Positions 17,406-25,452 of a DNA stretch of 64,000 bases are shown here, piece after piece. Both the position numbers and the translations under genes were made by a program. Every line of letters begins with the position of its first letter. Position 1 is the first letter of the stretch. This DNA is from Brasilonema sp. UFV-L1 (lineage in GTDB: Bacteria; Cyanobacteriota; Cyanobacteriia; Cyanobacteriales; Nostocaceae): NCBI RefSeq assembly GCF_012912105.1, contig NZ_QMEA01000063.1, forward strand, positions 23,291-87,290, written 5' to 3'. The notes beneath the pieces are model-generated. The model made no database searches and was not told where the DNA came from. It saw only the letters and a program-made list of their open reading frames with translations.

Positions 17406-17939
17406 TTATTTGACTGTTGCCATACACTCAATTTCCACTCGTGCATTTAAAGCTAAACTATTTACTCCTAATGCGCTTCTGGCAGGCAGTCGAGATGCCG
17501 AAAAATAGCTGAGATAAACCTCGTTCATCGCGTTCCACTCTTTCATATCTGCAAGCATCACCTGACATTTTATAATTTGGTCAATTGATGACCCATGCCT
17601 CTCAAGAATACGTTTCATATTCTCCATAGTTTGTTTTGTCTCAGCTTTAATTCCACCACTGACAAGCTGTTTCTTTCCAGGTATGTTTCCGATCACTCCT
17701 GAAAGGTAAAGCATATTACCAACACGTACTGCTTCCGAAAAAGGAAGATTCATAGATGTTGTTTCAGGAGAGGTTAGATATTCGACATAATCAGAATCTG
17801 GGGAAGATGGCATTTTTCGATGATTTTGGCTAAGTCTTGATTCTCTAGCTTCAATACTATAACTAAAAGCAGTACCCAAGAAAATGATAGTCATTAATGA
17901 AAATAAAAAATTCATTAAATTCTTCCTAAAAAGTGTCAA
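17406..17939 (-). CDS. RidA/YjgF-family protein with N-terminal signal peptide
   Basis: The RidA family hydrolyses reactive enamines and imines to ketones. Residues ~50-177 match the family (FSEAVRVGNMLYLSGVIG, CQVMLADMKEWNAMNEVY, LPARSALGV), including the arginine of the PARS motif used in catalysis. The first ~32 residues form a hydrophobic signal sequence (NFLFSLMTIIFLGTAFSYS), so unlike usual RidA this one should be exported or membrane-tethered. A second ATG nine codons in (17915) is also possible. It sits near the indolocarbazole genes, whose tryptophan oxidase produces an imine, but a periplasmic location makes direct involvement uncertain. Confidence 0.85.
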   Translation of the reverse strand: MTLFRKNLMNFLFSLMTIIFLGTAFSYSIEARESRLSQNHRKMPSSPDSDYVEYLTSPETTSMNLPFSEAVRVGNMLYLSGVIGNIPGKKQLVSGGIKAETKQTMENMKRILERHGSSIDQIIKCQVMLADMKEWNAMNEVYLSYFSASRLPARSALGVNSLALNARVEIECMATVK

Positions 17940-18056
17940 GTGTCAAAAAAAACAATAGACTTTTCTGGAAATAAGACGTTACTCCTTATTTTGCTTGAGT
18001 TAAAATCGAATTTTCTGAAAAAGATTATCATGATTTTGGTATGGCATCGTCATGGC

Positions 18057-18521
18057 TTAAGATTCTTCTAGCGAAGTGGAACTACTTTGAGTTTTCCTTA
18101 AGCCAAACAGAACAATCAAACAACTCAAGAGGATAAAGCTACTTATGCCTTTGATAGCTATTTCGGTACTAGTTTCTAGCCAAGGAATACCTTCGGGCAA
18201 TCCCATCGCAGTAATCAGAAACATCCTGCTTAAGCCAAACACTGCAGCCAAAAACTCCGCAATCAAACCAACATAAGCACTAACCAGAAGCATCCAAACA
18301 TTTGCTCTAGCAACCCAAAGTGGTAACTTGAGTTGTGGATAAGACAAACCAATAACTGCTAAGAAGATTCCTTGTGTAATTCCGAGCAAATGAGTAGCAA
18401 GCCCTGTACGTGGATTCGCATACAAGGGTAAGAATAGACCAGCAACAAATCCTAATAGACAGATAAAAATACCATGCCAGAGAAGTGTGTGTTTAAACTC
18501 TTGACTTTGAATGCTATCCAT
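18057..18521 (-). CDS. Hydroxylaminobenzene mutase-like membrane protein (HabB family)
   Basis: The 154-residue protein has four hydrophobic segments and the opening LLWHGIFICLLGFVAGL...ANPRTGLATHLLGITQG. This matches the HabA/HabB hydroxylaminobenzene mutase family, which rearranges aryl hydroxylamines to aminophenols. Similar small membrane proteins are common and mostly uncharacterised, so the enzyme activity is not proven here. It lies between the RidA-like gene and the PGBD cluster on the same strand. Confidence 0.7.
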   Translation of the reverse strand: MDSIQSQEFKHTLLWHGIFICLLGFVAGLFLPLYANPRTGLATHLLGITQGIFLAVIGLSYPQLKLPLWVARANVWMLLVSAYVGLIAEFLAAVFGLSRMFLITAMGLPEGIPWLETSTEIAIKGISSFILLSCLIVLFGLRKTQSSSTSLEES

Positions 18522-18609
18522 GTTAGACCATCTTTAGTTGTTTTTGTAACTAAATAAAAACAAAACAACACGGGTTGAGGAGTCAACCCACGTTGTTATC
18601 AGATTTAAG

Positions 18610-18666
18610 TTATGCAGGAAAACCGCTTAATTTTTGACCAGTTTGGAATCTAACGATCCCATCCAC
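18610..18666 (-). pseudogene. Remnant of a fourth PGBD mini-protein copy
   Basis: On the minus strand these 57 bases translate as VDGIVRFQTGQKLSGFPA and a stop, matching the last 18 codons of the neighbouring genes (VDGIVGPQTGRQLGAALA). The remnant abuts the stop codon of the first intact copy almost directly. The body of this copy and the usual 77-base spacer are therefore missing. Confidence 0.75.
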
Positions 18667-18672
18667 TTGGGG

Positions 18673-18891
18673 TTACGCTAAAGCCGCGCCCAATTGTCTT
18701 CCTGTTTGCGGTCCAACGATTCCATCGACCGTTAGGTTATTGTCTTTTTGAAATTTCTTGACAGCATTTTCAGTCGCCTCACCAAATACGCCGTCAACTG
18801 CAACTTCGTATCCCAGTTGGGATAACTCACCTTGCAAGCGCTCGACATCTGCACCAGTAGAACCAGATTGTAGGATTGAGGGTTGACTCAT
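18673..18891 (-). CDS. Peptidoglycan-binding domain mini-protein, copy 1
   Basis: This 72-residue protein is a single PGBD (PF01471-type) domain: LQSGSTGADVERLQGELSQL, then VDGVFGEATENAVKKFQ and VDGIVGPQTG. It has no signal peptide and no enzyme domain, so binding to peptidoglycan itself is not assured; free-standing domains of this kind are common in cyanobacteria. A good ribosome-binding site (AAGGAG) lies 9-10 bases upstream of the ATG. The protein is identical to copy 2. Confidence 0.85.
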   Translation of the reverse strand: MSQPSILQSGSTGADVERLQGELSQLGYEVAVDGVFGEATENAVKKFQKDNNLTVDGIVGPQTGRQLGAALA

Positions 18892-18968
18892 TGAAGTTTG
18901 CTCCTTTTGATGTGATATTTGTTAATACAGATGAAAGTTTGATAAATATGCAAGCGATCAAGCGTGGG

Positions 18969-19187
18969 TTACGCTAAAGCAGCGCCCAATTGTCTTCCTG
19001 TTTGCGGTCCAACGATTCCATCAACTGTTAGGTTATTGTCTTTTTGAAATTTCTTGACAGCATTTTCAGTCGCCTCACCAAATACGCCGTCAACTGCAAC
19101 TTCGTATCCCAGTTGGGATAACTCACCTTGCAAGCGCTCGACATCTGCACCAGTAGAACCAGATTGTAGGATTGAGGGTTGACTCAT
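18969..19187 (-). CDS. Peptidoglycan-binding domain mini-protein, copy 2
   Basis: The protein sequence is identical to copy 1, exactly 296 bases away, and the spacer and ribosome-binding site are also nearly identical. The tandem array with a 296-base period indicates recent duplication by unequal crossing over. Only a few synonymous differences separate the two genes near their 3' ends. Confidence 0.85.
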   Translation of the reverse strand: MSQPSILQSGSTGADVERLQGELSQLGYEVAVDGVFGEATENAVKKFQKDNNLTVDGIVGPQTGRQLGAALA

Positions 19188-19264
19188 TGAAGTTTGCTCC
19201 TTTTGATGTGATATTTGTTAATACAGATGAAAGTTTGATAAATATGCAAGCGATCAAGCGTGGG

Positions 19265-19483
19265 TTACGCTAAAGCAGCGCCCAATTGTCTTCCTGTTTG
19301 TGGTCCAACGATTCCATCGACAGTTAAGTTATTGTCTTTTTGGAATTTTTTCACGGCATTTTCAGTCGCCTCACCAAATACGCCGTCCACTGCAACTTCG
19401 TATCCCAGTTGGGATAACTCGCCTTGCAAGCGTTCGACATCTGCACCAGTAGAACCGGATTTTAGGATTGGGGGTTGACTCAT
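19265..19483 (-). CDS. Peptidoglycan-binding domain mini-protein, copy 3 (promoter-proximal)
   Basis: This is the first copy in the direction of transcription and the most diverged. It differs from copies 1 and 2 at two residues near the N-terminus (PPILKSG for PSILQSG) and at several silent sites, but keeps the 296-base spacing. It lies 85 bases downstream of the second P450 gene, so the array may be transcribed with the biosynthetic genes. Confidence 0.85.
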   Translation of the reverse strand: MSQPPILKSGSTGADVERLQGELSQLGYEVAVDGVFGEATENAVKKFQKDNNLTVDGIVGPQTGRQLGAALA

Positions 19484-19567
19484 TGTTGTCTCTCCTTTTG
19501 ATGTGATATTTCTTAATAGAGGTGAAAGTTTGAAAAATATGCAAACGAACCGTTTAACTTTGTTAAG

Positions 19568-20830
19568 TTAAGGTTGTTGAGGAATATCCCACTCCACTTC
19601 GAGGCTTGCATAACCACGGTCTAGCAATGTAGGAATATGGGTTAGTTGTTGGTTGGGGCAAAGTCGTAAATTAGGTAAGCGCAAAGACAATGTCTCTAGA
19701 GCAATCCGTCCTTCCCGACGAGCTAAACTCGAACCTGTACAGTGATGGAATCCATGACTAAATGCAAGATGGTTAACAGGTGTCTGTTGGAAACGTTCAA
19801 TATTGAAGTCATCAGCATGAGTGTACTGACTTTCATCGCGGTTGGCGGAACCATAGAGTACAAGAACACGAGTACCCTTAGGTAGGGTGACACCTGAAAG
19901 AGAAACGTCTTGAGTGGTAACGCGAATCATTGATTGGGCAGGAGTATCATACCTAAGTACTTCTTCCAGCGCAACAGGAATGAGTGATGGATCGTCACAC
20001 AGACTTTGCCATATCTTAGGGTTTTCCAGCAAAAGTTTTAACGATTTCCCAATCAGACTGGCAGTCGTTTTATGTCCTGCTATGATCATCTCACATAAAA
20101 GCAACGTTAACTCTGGTGTGTTAAGGTCACTAGTTTGTAGCTCACTAATCAAGTCGTTACCTGGTGCAATCCGTCGTTTTTCAATCAGATCTGCAAGGAA
20201 GTGCTGTAAAGCAACATAGCGCTGAGCACATTCGATCTGGCGTTCTTTTGTTAACGGTGTTGAGAACAAAGCTGACGTGCTATTACCACACTCCTTGATT
20301 TCTGCCATTTTCTCTAGGGGGACAGTGTACATAGTGAGAATGACCTCAAGCGGTAGCGGATGAGCAAATTGCGATACAATGTCCGCATGACCATCATTGA
20401 TAAAACTGTCTATCAACCTGTTGGCGATCGCACGAATGGAATCTTCTACAACGACAAGCCGCTCTGATGCAAACACTTTAAGAAAAGGATCGCGAAAGCG
20501 TTTGTGTTGCTCGCCATCGCTATTAATCAAAGAAATAAAGGGAAAGCCTTGACGCAACACTTCAATCACTTCTGGAGGATAGTCTCCAACAGTCTGGAGG
20601 CTATTTGCTGAAGAAAATCGTATTGGATCTTTGAGTACACTCAAAACGTCATTATATCGGGTCAGAACGTAAGCATTCACCAATGGGCTGTAAAATATTG
20701 GCTCTTCACTTCTAGCACGCTTATAAAATGGATAAGGGTCATCAAGTTGTGGGTTAACAAAAGGTTGGTACTCTTCTGAGATATGGGGGCAAGTTTTCTT
20801 TTCAGAGGGTATTGAATGCTGTTCAGTCAT
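19568..20830 (-). CDS. Cytochrome P450 (accessory oxidase of the indolocarbazole locus)
   Basis: This ~420-residue soluble bacterial P450 has the ExxR motif in LEEVLRYD and the heme-binding loop FSHGFHHCTG, with the proximal cysteine about ten residues after the F. The I-helix reads AGHKT, so the usual acidic residue before the threonine is a lysine, which should alter oxygen activation. I favour the ATG at 20830, which has a GAGG site at proper distance; the ATG at 20839 is also possible. It is clearly different from the neighbouring RebP/StaP-like P450 and may hydroxylate or couple a later intermediate (inference). It is followed by the PGBD array. Confidence 0.9.
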   Translation of the reverse strand: MTEQHSIPSEKKTCPHISEEYQPFVNPQLDDPYPFYKRARSEEPIFYSPLVNAYVLTRYNDVLSVLKDPIRFSSANSLQTVGDYPPEVIEVLRQGFPFISLINSDGEQHKRFRDPFLKVFASERLVVVEDSIRAIANRLIDSFINDGHADIVSQFAHPLPLEVILTMYTVPLEKMAEIKECGNSTSALFSTPLTKERQIECAQRYVALQHFLADLIEKRRIAPGNDLISELQTSDLNTPELTLLLCEMIIAGHKTTASLIGKSLKLLLENPKIWQSLCDDPSLIPVALEEVLRYDTPAQSMIRVTTQDVSLSGVTLPKGTRVLVLYGSANRDESQYTHADDFNIERFQQTPVNHLAFSHGFHHCTGSSLARREGRIALETLSLRLPNLRLCPNQQLTHIPTLLDRGYASLEVEWDIPQQP

Positions 20831-20939
20831 TGTTTTCATTCCTCATAACTTATGAGAGTTTTTTACTCAGTAAAGTTTTTCAGCTAATGTATAGGTTGGA
20901 TTTCCTGTACCTTGTTGTACTAGTTGTACTAATCGTGAT

Positions 20940-21311
20940 TTACTCCTGACAATCAATGGTGAATGGATTGCCTTCTGGATCAGCACCTTCAGCAATTTTG
21001 AGACTAGGCGAGGGAGAACGAACAGCACCCAGTTTCACGCCACGTTCTGTGAGTGTTTTGTAAGCAGTCTCAAAATCATTAACGTGAAATGCCAGCTTGG
21101 GTCTATCTTTACCATGTTGTGGCTCTAAATTACCGTGTAGCACCAGAGTACATTCACCCGTCGCGAACTCCACCCATTGTTTATCGCTGCGTCCTTCTAT
21201 ACTCTTGAAGGATTTAACCTCAAGCCCCAACTGGTCGCGGTAGAAGTTTGTTTGTGTGTCTATGTCTCTTACATAAAGAATGGCTTTTGTCAAACCTTGT
21301 ATGATACTCAT
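20940..21311 (-). CDS. VOC-superfamily (glyoxalase/dioxygenase-like) protein
   Basis: The frame is open further upstream into the P450 gene, but homology begins at the ATG at 21311, giving 123 residues. Two beta-alpha-beta-beta-beta units are visible: ILYVRDIDTQTNFYRDQLGLEV and LAFHVNDFETAYKTLTERGV. It ends in ADPEGNPFTIDC, where the metal-binding glutamate normally sits, here apparently replaced. Such proteins act as ring-cleavage, isomerisation or resistance proteins. Its place between two P450 genes suggests a role in tailoring or self-protection. Confidence 0.82.
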   Translation of the reverse strand: MSIIQGLTKAILYVRDIDTQTNFYRDQLGLEVKSFKSIEGRSDKQWVEFATGECTLVLHGNLEPQHGKDRPKLAFHVNDFETAYKTLTERGVKLGAVRSPSPSLKIAEGADPEGNPFTIDCQE

Positions 21312-21408
21312 GTGTGTAATTGATTGAAATTTTGTTTGCATTAAATTAAGTTTTATGAATCTTTCTCGTTCCCAGTGAACGCTGGGAATGAGAAAAAGCA
21401 TCAAATTA

Positions 21409-22665
21409 TCATGCATTTGCCACAGGCGGTCTGAAGCTAACGTGCAAATTTTTAGGACCATGAAATATAATGTTGTTTGCCCATTTAATTTTTTGATCTG
21501 CCAAACGAAGCTCAGGCAAACGATTGAGTAGAACATTCATGGCGATTTGACCCTCGGCACGGGCTAGCGACGAACCAAGGCAGTAATGGATACCGCCGCC
21601 ATAGGCACTGTGTTTGTTTTCTTGACGCTGTATATCCAAAACATCAGGGTTCTTGAATTGGCTGGGATCTCGGTTGGCTGAGCCAAGCATCACCCCCACG
21701 CTATCCCCGCGCTTAATCAACTTGCCACCGACCTCAACGTCTTCATAAGCCCAGCGTGTTACCATCTGGATTGGCGTGTCGTAGCGGACGAACTCCTCTA
21801 CTGCCGCAGGGATAAGTTCTGGGTGGGAGCGTAACTTTTTGAGTGCTTCTGGATGCTGGAGTAACGCCAGTGTCCCCTTGGCAATTAGGTTAATTGTGGT
21901 TTCGTGTCCTGCGGTCAACAGGTGGGTACAAGTGGCGACGATCTCAAAGTTGCTCAGTTTGTCGCCCTCATCAGCAGCTTTGACTAAAGCCGAGATCAGA
22001 TCCTCGCGCGGATTAGCACGTCGTTCTGTGATTAAAGGAGTGAAATAATCGACGAATGCTTGGGCAGCCTCGTTTGCACGTTCGTAGACTTGTGGTGGTG
22101 GTTTCAAACGGGAGGCGCTGGCTTGTTGCATGGCTAGTGCCCATTGACGGAATAATGGCAAATCTTCGGGATCAGCACCTAGCATAATAGCAACCACCTT
22201 AGTTGGCAGAGGGAAAGCAAACTCCTCAACCAAGTCCAACTCACCACGGTTCTGGACTTGATCCAACAGATTGTCTGCGATTTCGTAGATGGCTGGACGG
22301 ATGTTTTCGACAATTTTTGGGGTAAATGCCTTGCTAGCCAGCGATTTTAGCCGTGTGTGATTGGGTGGTTCCCGAAAGACTATCCAGTTACTGACCAAAG
22401 ACAGGAAGGCGTTATATGCTGTTGGCACTGGCGTGGTTTCAACGTCTTCTCGTTCGTTCAAGGTCTCGCGACCAAATCTCCTGTCTTCAAGAACTTTCAT
22501 CACATCTTCATGACGGAAGATGTACCAGGCACCCGGCAATTGGGGATTCGCCGATACCCCCCAATGAACGGGGTCTTCTTCTCTGTAGCGACGGTAGACT
22601 GTGTAGGGGTCTTGGATAACTTCTTTTATAAACGGGTTTAATCTTTCAATCGTTGAACTAGTCAT
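21409..22665 (-). CDS. rebP: RebP/StaP-type cytochrome P450 (chromopyrrolate aryl-aryl coupling)
   Basis: This 418-residue P450 resembles StaP/RebP, which oxidatively couples the two indole rings of chromopyrrolic acid to form the indolocarbazole core. Shared features as I recall them are DPYTVYRRYREEDPVHW at the start, HLLTAGHETT in the I helix (252-257), RWAYEDVEVG, the heme loop YGGGIHYCLG (355-364, Cys362) and the late FHGPKNL. All P450 catalytic motifs are intact, including the acid-threonine pair. A GGAG ribosome-binding site precedes the ATG. It sits 57 bases after the GST gene and is probably co-transcribed with it. Confidence 0.85.
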   Translation of the reverse strand: MTSSTIERLNPFIKEVIQDPYTVYRRYREEDPVHWGVSANPQLPGAWYIFRHEDVMKVLEDRRFGRETLNEREDVETTPVPTAYNAFLSLVSNWIVFREPPNHTRLKSLASKAFTPKIVENIRPAIYEIADNLLDQVQNRGELDLVEEFAFPLPTKVVAIMLGADPEDLPLFRQWALAMQQASASRLKPPPQVYERANEAAQAFVDYFTPLITERRANPREDLISALVKAADEGDKLSNFEIVATCTHLLTAGHETTINLIAKGTLALLQHPEALKKLRSHPELIPAAVEEFVRYDTPIQMVTRWAYEDVEVGGKLIKRGDSVGVMLGSANRDPSQFKNPDVLDIQRQENKHSAYGGGIHYCLGSSLARAEGQIAMNVLLNRLPELRLADQKIKWANNIIFHGPKNLHVSFRPPVANA

Positions 22666-22722
22666 TTTTTATCTCCAAGAAAAAGTTTTTAATGAAACGT
22701 TAGTAGGGGTAGCGTCCCTTTA

Positions 22723-23397
22723 CTAATTTTCCAATGGCACCAGTTGCAGTGGATTGCGCAGTTGGGACAACATCTGTGTCATTTGGTCGCGTCCAGAGTT
22801 GAAAACTTGTGCTACTGATGGTCTTGACTCCAAACGTCTGACGTAATTTGTCAAGTTGGGAAAGTGTTTGTAGTTGTAAACCATACGCAGGTAAGCGAGA
22901 GTGGGAGCAGCAGCACAATCAGCGATCGTAAACTCTTCACCTCCTAGCCAGGTACGACTTGCCAGTTTTTCATCAAGCATGGCGATCGCCGTTTCCAATA
23001 ACCGTTTTGCTTTGATAACTTCTTTTTTGCCCCGTTCCTCAACCGGACGCTGGGTATCAGCAAACAGGGCTTCCCGTCCACTGTTGATGTATACATCAAT
23101 CATCCGTTCCAGCATCCGCACCTCTATAGCTTGTTCTGAATCAACAGGAATCAGGCGGGATGTATTTGGAAAATGTTGGTCAAGGTATTCAATGATGATA
23201 TTAGCCTCAAATATCACATTTCCTTTGTCCGTTACTAGGGTAGGTATCTTGGCAAAAAGGTTAATTTGCATATACTCTTCACGGGATTTGGGGTCAAAGA
23301 GATTTACTGGAATCGCTGTAAAATCAACTCCCTTCTCGTACAGGGCGATGAGGACTCGTTGGGAATAAGATGATGCAGGAGCGTAATATAGTTTCAT
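22723..23397 (-). CDS. Glutathione S-transferase family protein
   Basis: The 224-residue protein has an N-terminal thioredoxin fold (MKLYYAPASSYSQRVLIALYEKG, with candidate catalytic serine or tyrosine at 9-12 and the cis-proline region KIPTLV) and an all-alpha C-terminal domain (FTIADCAAAPTLAYL). It lies between the RebC-like flavoprotein and the RebP-like P450. A GST is not part of the classical rebeccamycin or staurosporine core set. It may conjugate, isomerise or dechlorinate an intermediate, or protect the cell (inference). Confidence 0.9.
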   Translation of the reverse strand: MKLYYAPASSYSQRVLIALYEKGVDFTAIPVNLFDPKSREEYMQINLFAKIPTLVTDKGNVIFEANIIIEYLDQHFPNTSRLIPVDSEQAIEVRMLERMIDVYINSGREALFADTQRPVEERGKKEVIKAKRLLETAIAMLDEKLASRTWLGGEEFTIADCAAAPTLAYLRMVYNYKHFPNLTNYVRRLESRPSVAQVFNSGRDQMTQMLSQLRNPLQLVPLEN

Positions 23398-23540
23398 GAC
23401 TCAGTTCTCAGTTATCGGTTGATAGTTATCCATACCGGAGAACAAATGAATTTATGCATCTGGTTCTGTTTTGTATTCGCAACAGCGAAAAGCAAACAGG
23501 CATAGGGATTAACTGATAACTGAAAACTGTGAGACGAATT

Positions 23541-25148
23541 CTAATTAAAAACTCCTCGAACTCGGTCAATCAGCGCCTCTGAGTCTTCAGGTAGGCTGTC
23601 ACCTCTCCAAGCAACATGTCCATCAGGACGTACCAAAACATAAGCACGCTCATAAAGCTTGCCAATTTCCGGGTTATCGATGGACTTGGTTATCAAGGGT
23701 ACTCCTTTGTCCTGACAAACCTTTGTTAATGTTTCGACTTTCTGTGTTGAGTCAAAGCACATCAACACAAAAGAGCGACCGAACAAATCCAAAGTAGATA
23801 ACCCTTGTTCTAACCACGCATGGGGTGCGCGACAACCAGGATAACTACTCTGTTTCCACTCGAAGGCGTCATCGCTGGGAGGTGTACCATCAGGAATTAT
23901 ACCAGGGGACTCATAGCGAAACCCGAAGTGAACACCAGGCGCTTCAAACTCGCGCTTCACACCACTGCGTTCCATACCAATAGCCATCTCTTGGCGGATT
24001 TGTTCACCTTCTGGGCTGTCGGTCATAATGACTGGAGGAATAGCACGTTTCTGGGTGCGTTGCAAGTTGGCGTTCGCTTCCTGGAGGTTTCGCACTGCAA
24101 TGGGACGCCTTTCAATTTCATAACTGTTGAGCAAATCCGGACCAGCCCAGCCTTTGAGGGTAGCAGCTAATTTCCAGCCCAAGTCAGCAGCATCACCGAT
24201 ACCAGTGTTCATACCAAAACCGCCAGAAGGGGAGAGTGTATGGGCACTGTCACCAACGAAGAAGATATTTCCAACTCGAAAATGGTCTGCAACTCGGTGA
24301 GTGAGACGCCACGGAACGTTAGAAACAATTTCAAAAGGGGTATCTATTGATATAGCGGCGCGGATAGCTTCTTCAGCATCACGCACACTCCCGTCTTCTT
24401 TTGGCTTCAAAATCAGACGATAAAGTGAGTCCCCGTCTACTGCACGGAGTGGTTCTTGAAGAATTGGGTTGACTAAATAATAAACCATTGCATGGTTTTT
24501 TCCCATCACAGTCGCCAACTCTGGTGCTTTGAACACCACACTCTGAAACACCTGGGTGTCGTGAAAAGTGGGAGCATCAACACCACAAGCTTTACGTACT
24601 GCACTGCGGGCACCATCACAAGCTACCATGTATCGAGCATGAATGAGTTGTGTTGTTGCTTTTTGCAAGTTTGTCACTTTGGCGATCGCACCTTCAGGAG
24701 TTTGCTCAAAACTCTCTAAGCAATGCTGCAGGCGAATGACTCCGTGTGGATATTCTCCCAGGTAATTCTGGAACACAGGAGCAAACCAGTTTTGTGGGCA
24801 GACTTGCTCTGTTTCTGGTGAGTAGTCAGGTAGCGATCGCTCAGCATAAGAAGGAAAATGAACTCGGTATATTTCGTGTCCACCGACAGAGGTCACCCAG
24901 GCAATATCTAGAGTGTGGTCACTCGGCCAACCTGCATCACGTATCTGTTGAGCGATTCCCCAACGGCGGCAATATTCCATTGATCGTGGTCCGACTGTAC
25001 TGACTTTGGGGTCAGTCACAACTCCGTCGGTCTGTTCTATAAGGATGCAATCTATACCTTGGTAGCGTAGTTCTACTGCCATTGCTAAGCCAACAGGTCC
25101 GCCACCTACTATGAGTACATCTGTTTCTAGATTGTTTTCTAAAGTCAT
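23541..25148 (-). CDS. rebC: RebC/StaC-type FAD-dependent monooxygenase
   Basis: This 535-residue aromatic-hydroxylase-type flavoprotein has GGGPVG (15-20) for the FAD ADP moiety, the DG motif ACDGARSAVR (176-185) and the GD motif FFVGDSAHTLSPSGGFG (297-313). Long stretches such as GPRSMEYCRRWGIA, HLTHRVAD-like RLTHRVADHF and the C-terminal YERAYVLVRPDGHVAWRGD match RebC/StaC as I recall them. In those pathways the protein acts with the P450 to steer oxidation of chromopyrrolate toward arcyriaflavin (RebC) or K252c (StaC). Which outcome applies here cannot be read by eye. It follows the chromopyrrolate synthase gene after a 300-base repeat-filled gap. Confidence 0.87.
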   Translation of the reverse strand: MTLENNLETDVLIVGGGPVGLAMAVELRYQGIDCILIEQTDGVVTDPKVSTVGPRSMEYCRRWGIAQQIRDAGWPSDHTLDIAWVTSVGGHEIYRVHFPSYAERSLPDYSPETEQVCPQNWFAPVFQNYLGEYPHGVIRLQHCLESFEQTPEGAIAKVTNLQKATTQLIHARYMVACDGARSAVRKACGVDAPTFHDTQVFQSVVFKAPELATVMGKNHAMVYYLVNPILQEPLRAVDGDSLYRLILKPKEDGSVRDAEEAIRAAISIDTPFEIVSNVPWRLTHRVADHFRVGNIFFVGDSAHTLSPSGGFGMNTGIGDAADLGWKLAATLKGWAGPDLLNSYEIERRPIAVRNLQEANANLQRTQKRAIPPVIMTDSPEGEQIRQEMAIGMERSGVKREFEAPGVHFGFRYESPGIIPDGTPPSDDAFEWKQSSYPGCRAPHAWLEQGLSTLDLFGRSFVLMCFDSTQKVETLTKVCQDKGVPLITKSIDNPEIGKLYERAYVLVRPDGHVAWRGDSLPEDSEALIDRVRGVFN

Positions 25149-25187
25149 TTGTTTTCAGCCCAAAGTTATTTGTTTGAACTCATCACT

Positions 25188-25452
25188 CAGTTGTCAGTTT
25201 GAAGAAGAATTCAGCAATTCTGCAATTCTTGATTCAGAAGAAAGAAATCAGGACTTACGCAAAATAATGAAAAAATAAACCGCATTAGCGTTTGCGCAGC
25301 GCCCCCTTAGGGGCTAGCGTGTCCGAAGGACATAGGACGCAAAGAGCACGAAGTTAAGAGAGTTTAAAAGGGTTTTTGCGTAAGTCCTAGAAATGAAGAA
25401 TTTAGTTTTTCGACTCCTGACTCGGTGACTCCTTTACTGTGTACTGTTTTAA
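25188..25452. repeat. Second copy of the 10034-10206 repeat, split by a 139-bp MITE-like element
   Basis: The outer parts match 10034-10206 from TCAGTTTGAAGAAGAATTC to ACTGTGTACTGTTTTA. Between them, 25250-25388 has 15-base perfect terminal inverted repeats (AGGACTTACGCAAAA and TTTTGCGTAAGTCCT) flanked by AGAAAT on both sides, consistent with a target duplication. The MITE itself contains a GC-rich dispersed repeat (GCGTTTGCGCAGCGCCCCC, near 25289). The region fills the gap between the RebC- and RebD-like genes, and its right edge touches the RebD stop codon. Confidence 0.75.

Noticed and set aside
17406..17939. RidA as a required enzyme of the indolocarbazole pathway
   Set aside because: It appears exported, whereas the imine is made in the cytoplasm, and known pathways need the imine intact.
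21312..21536. N-terminal extension of the VOC protein into the P450 gene
   Set aside because: The extra 75 codons overlap the coding end of the P450 and do not resemble VOC proteins; the ATG at 21311 fits the family.
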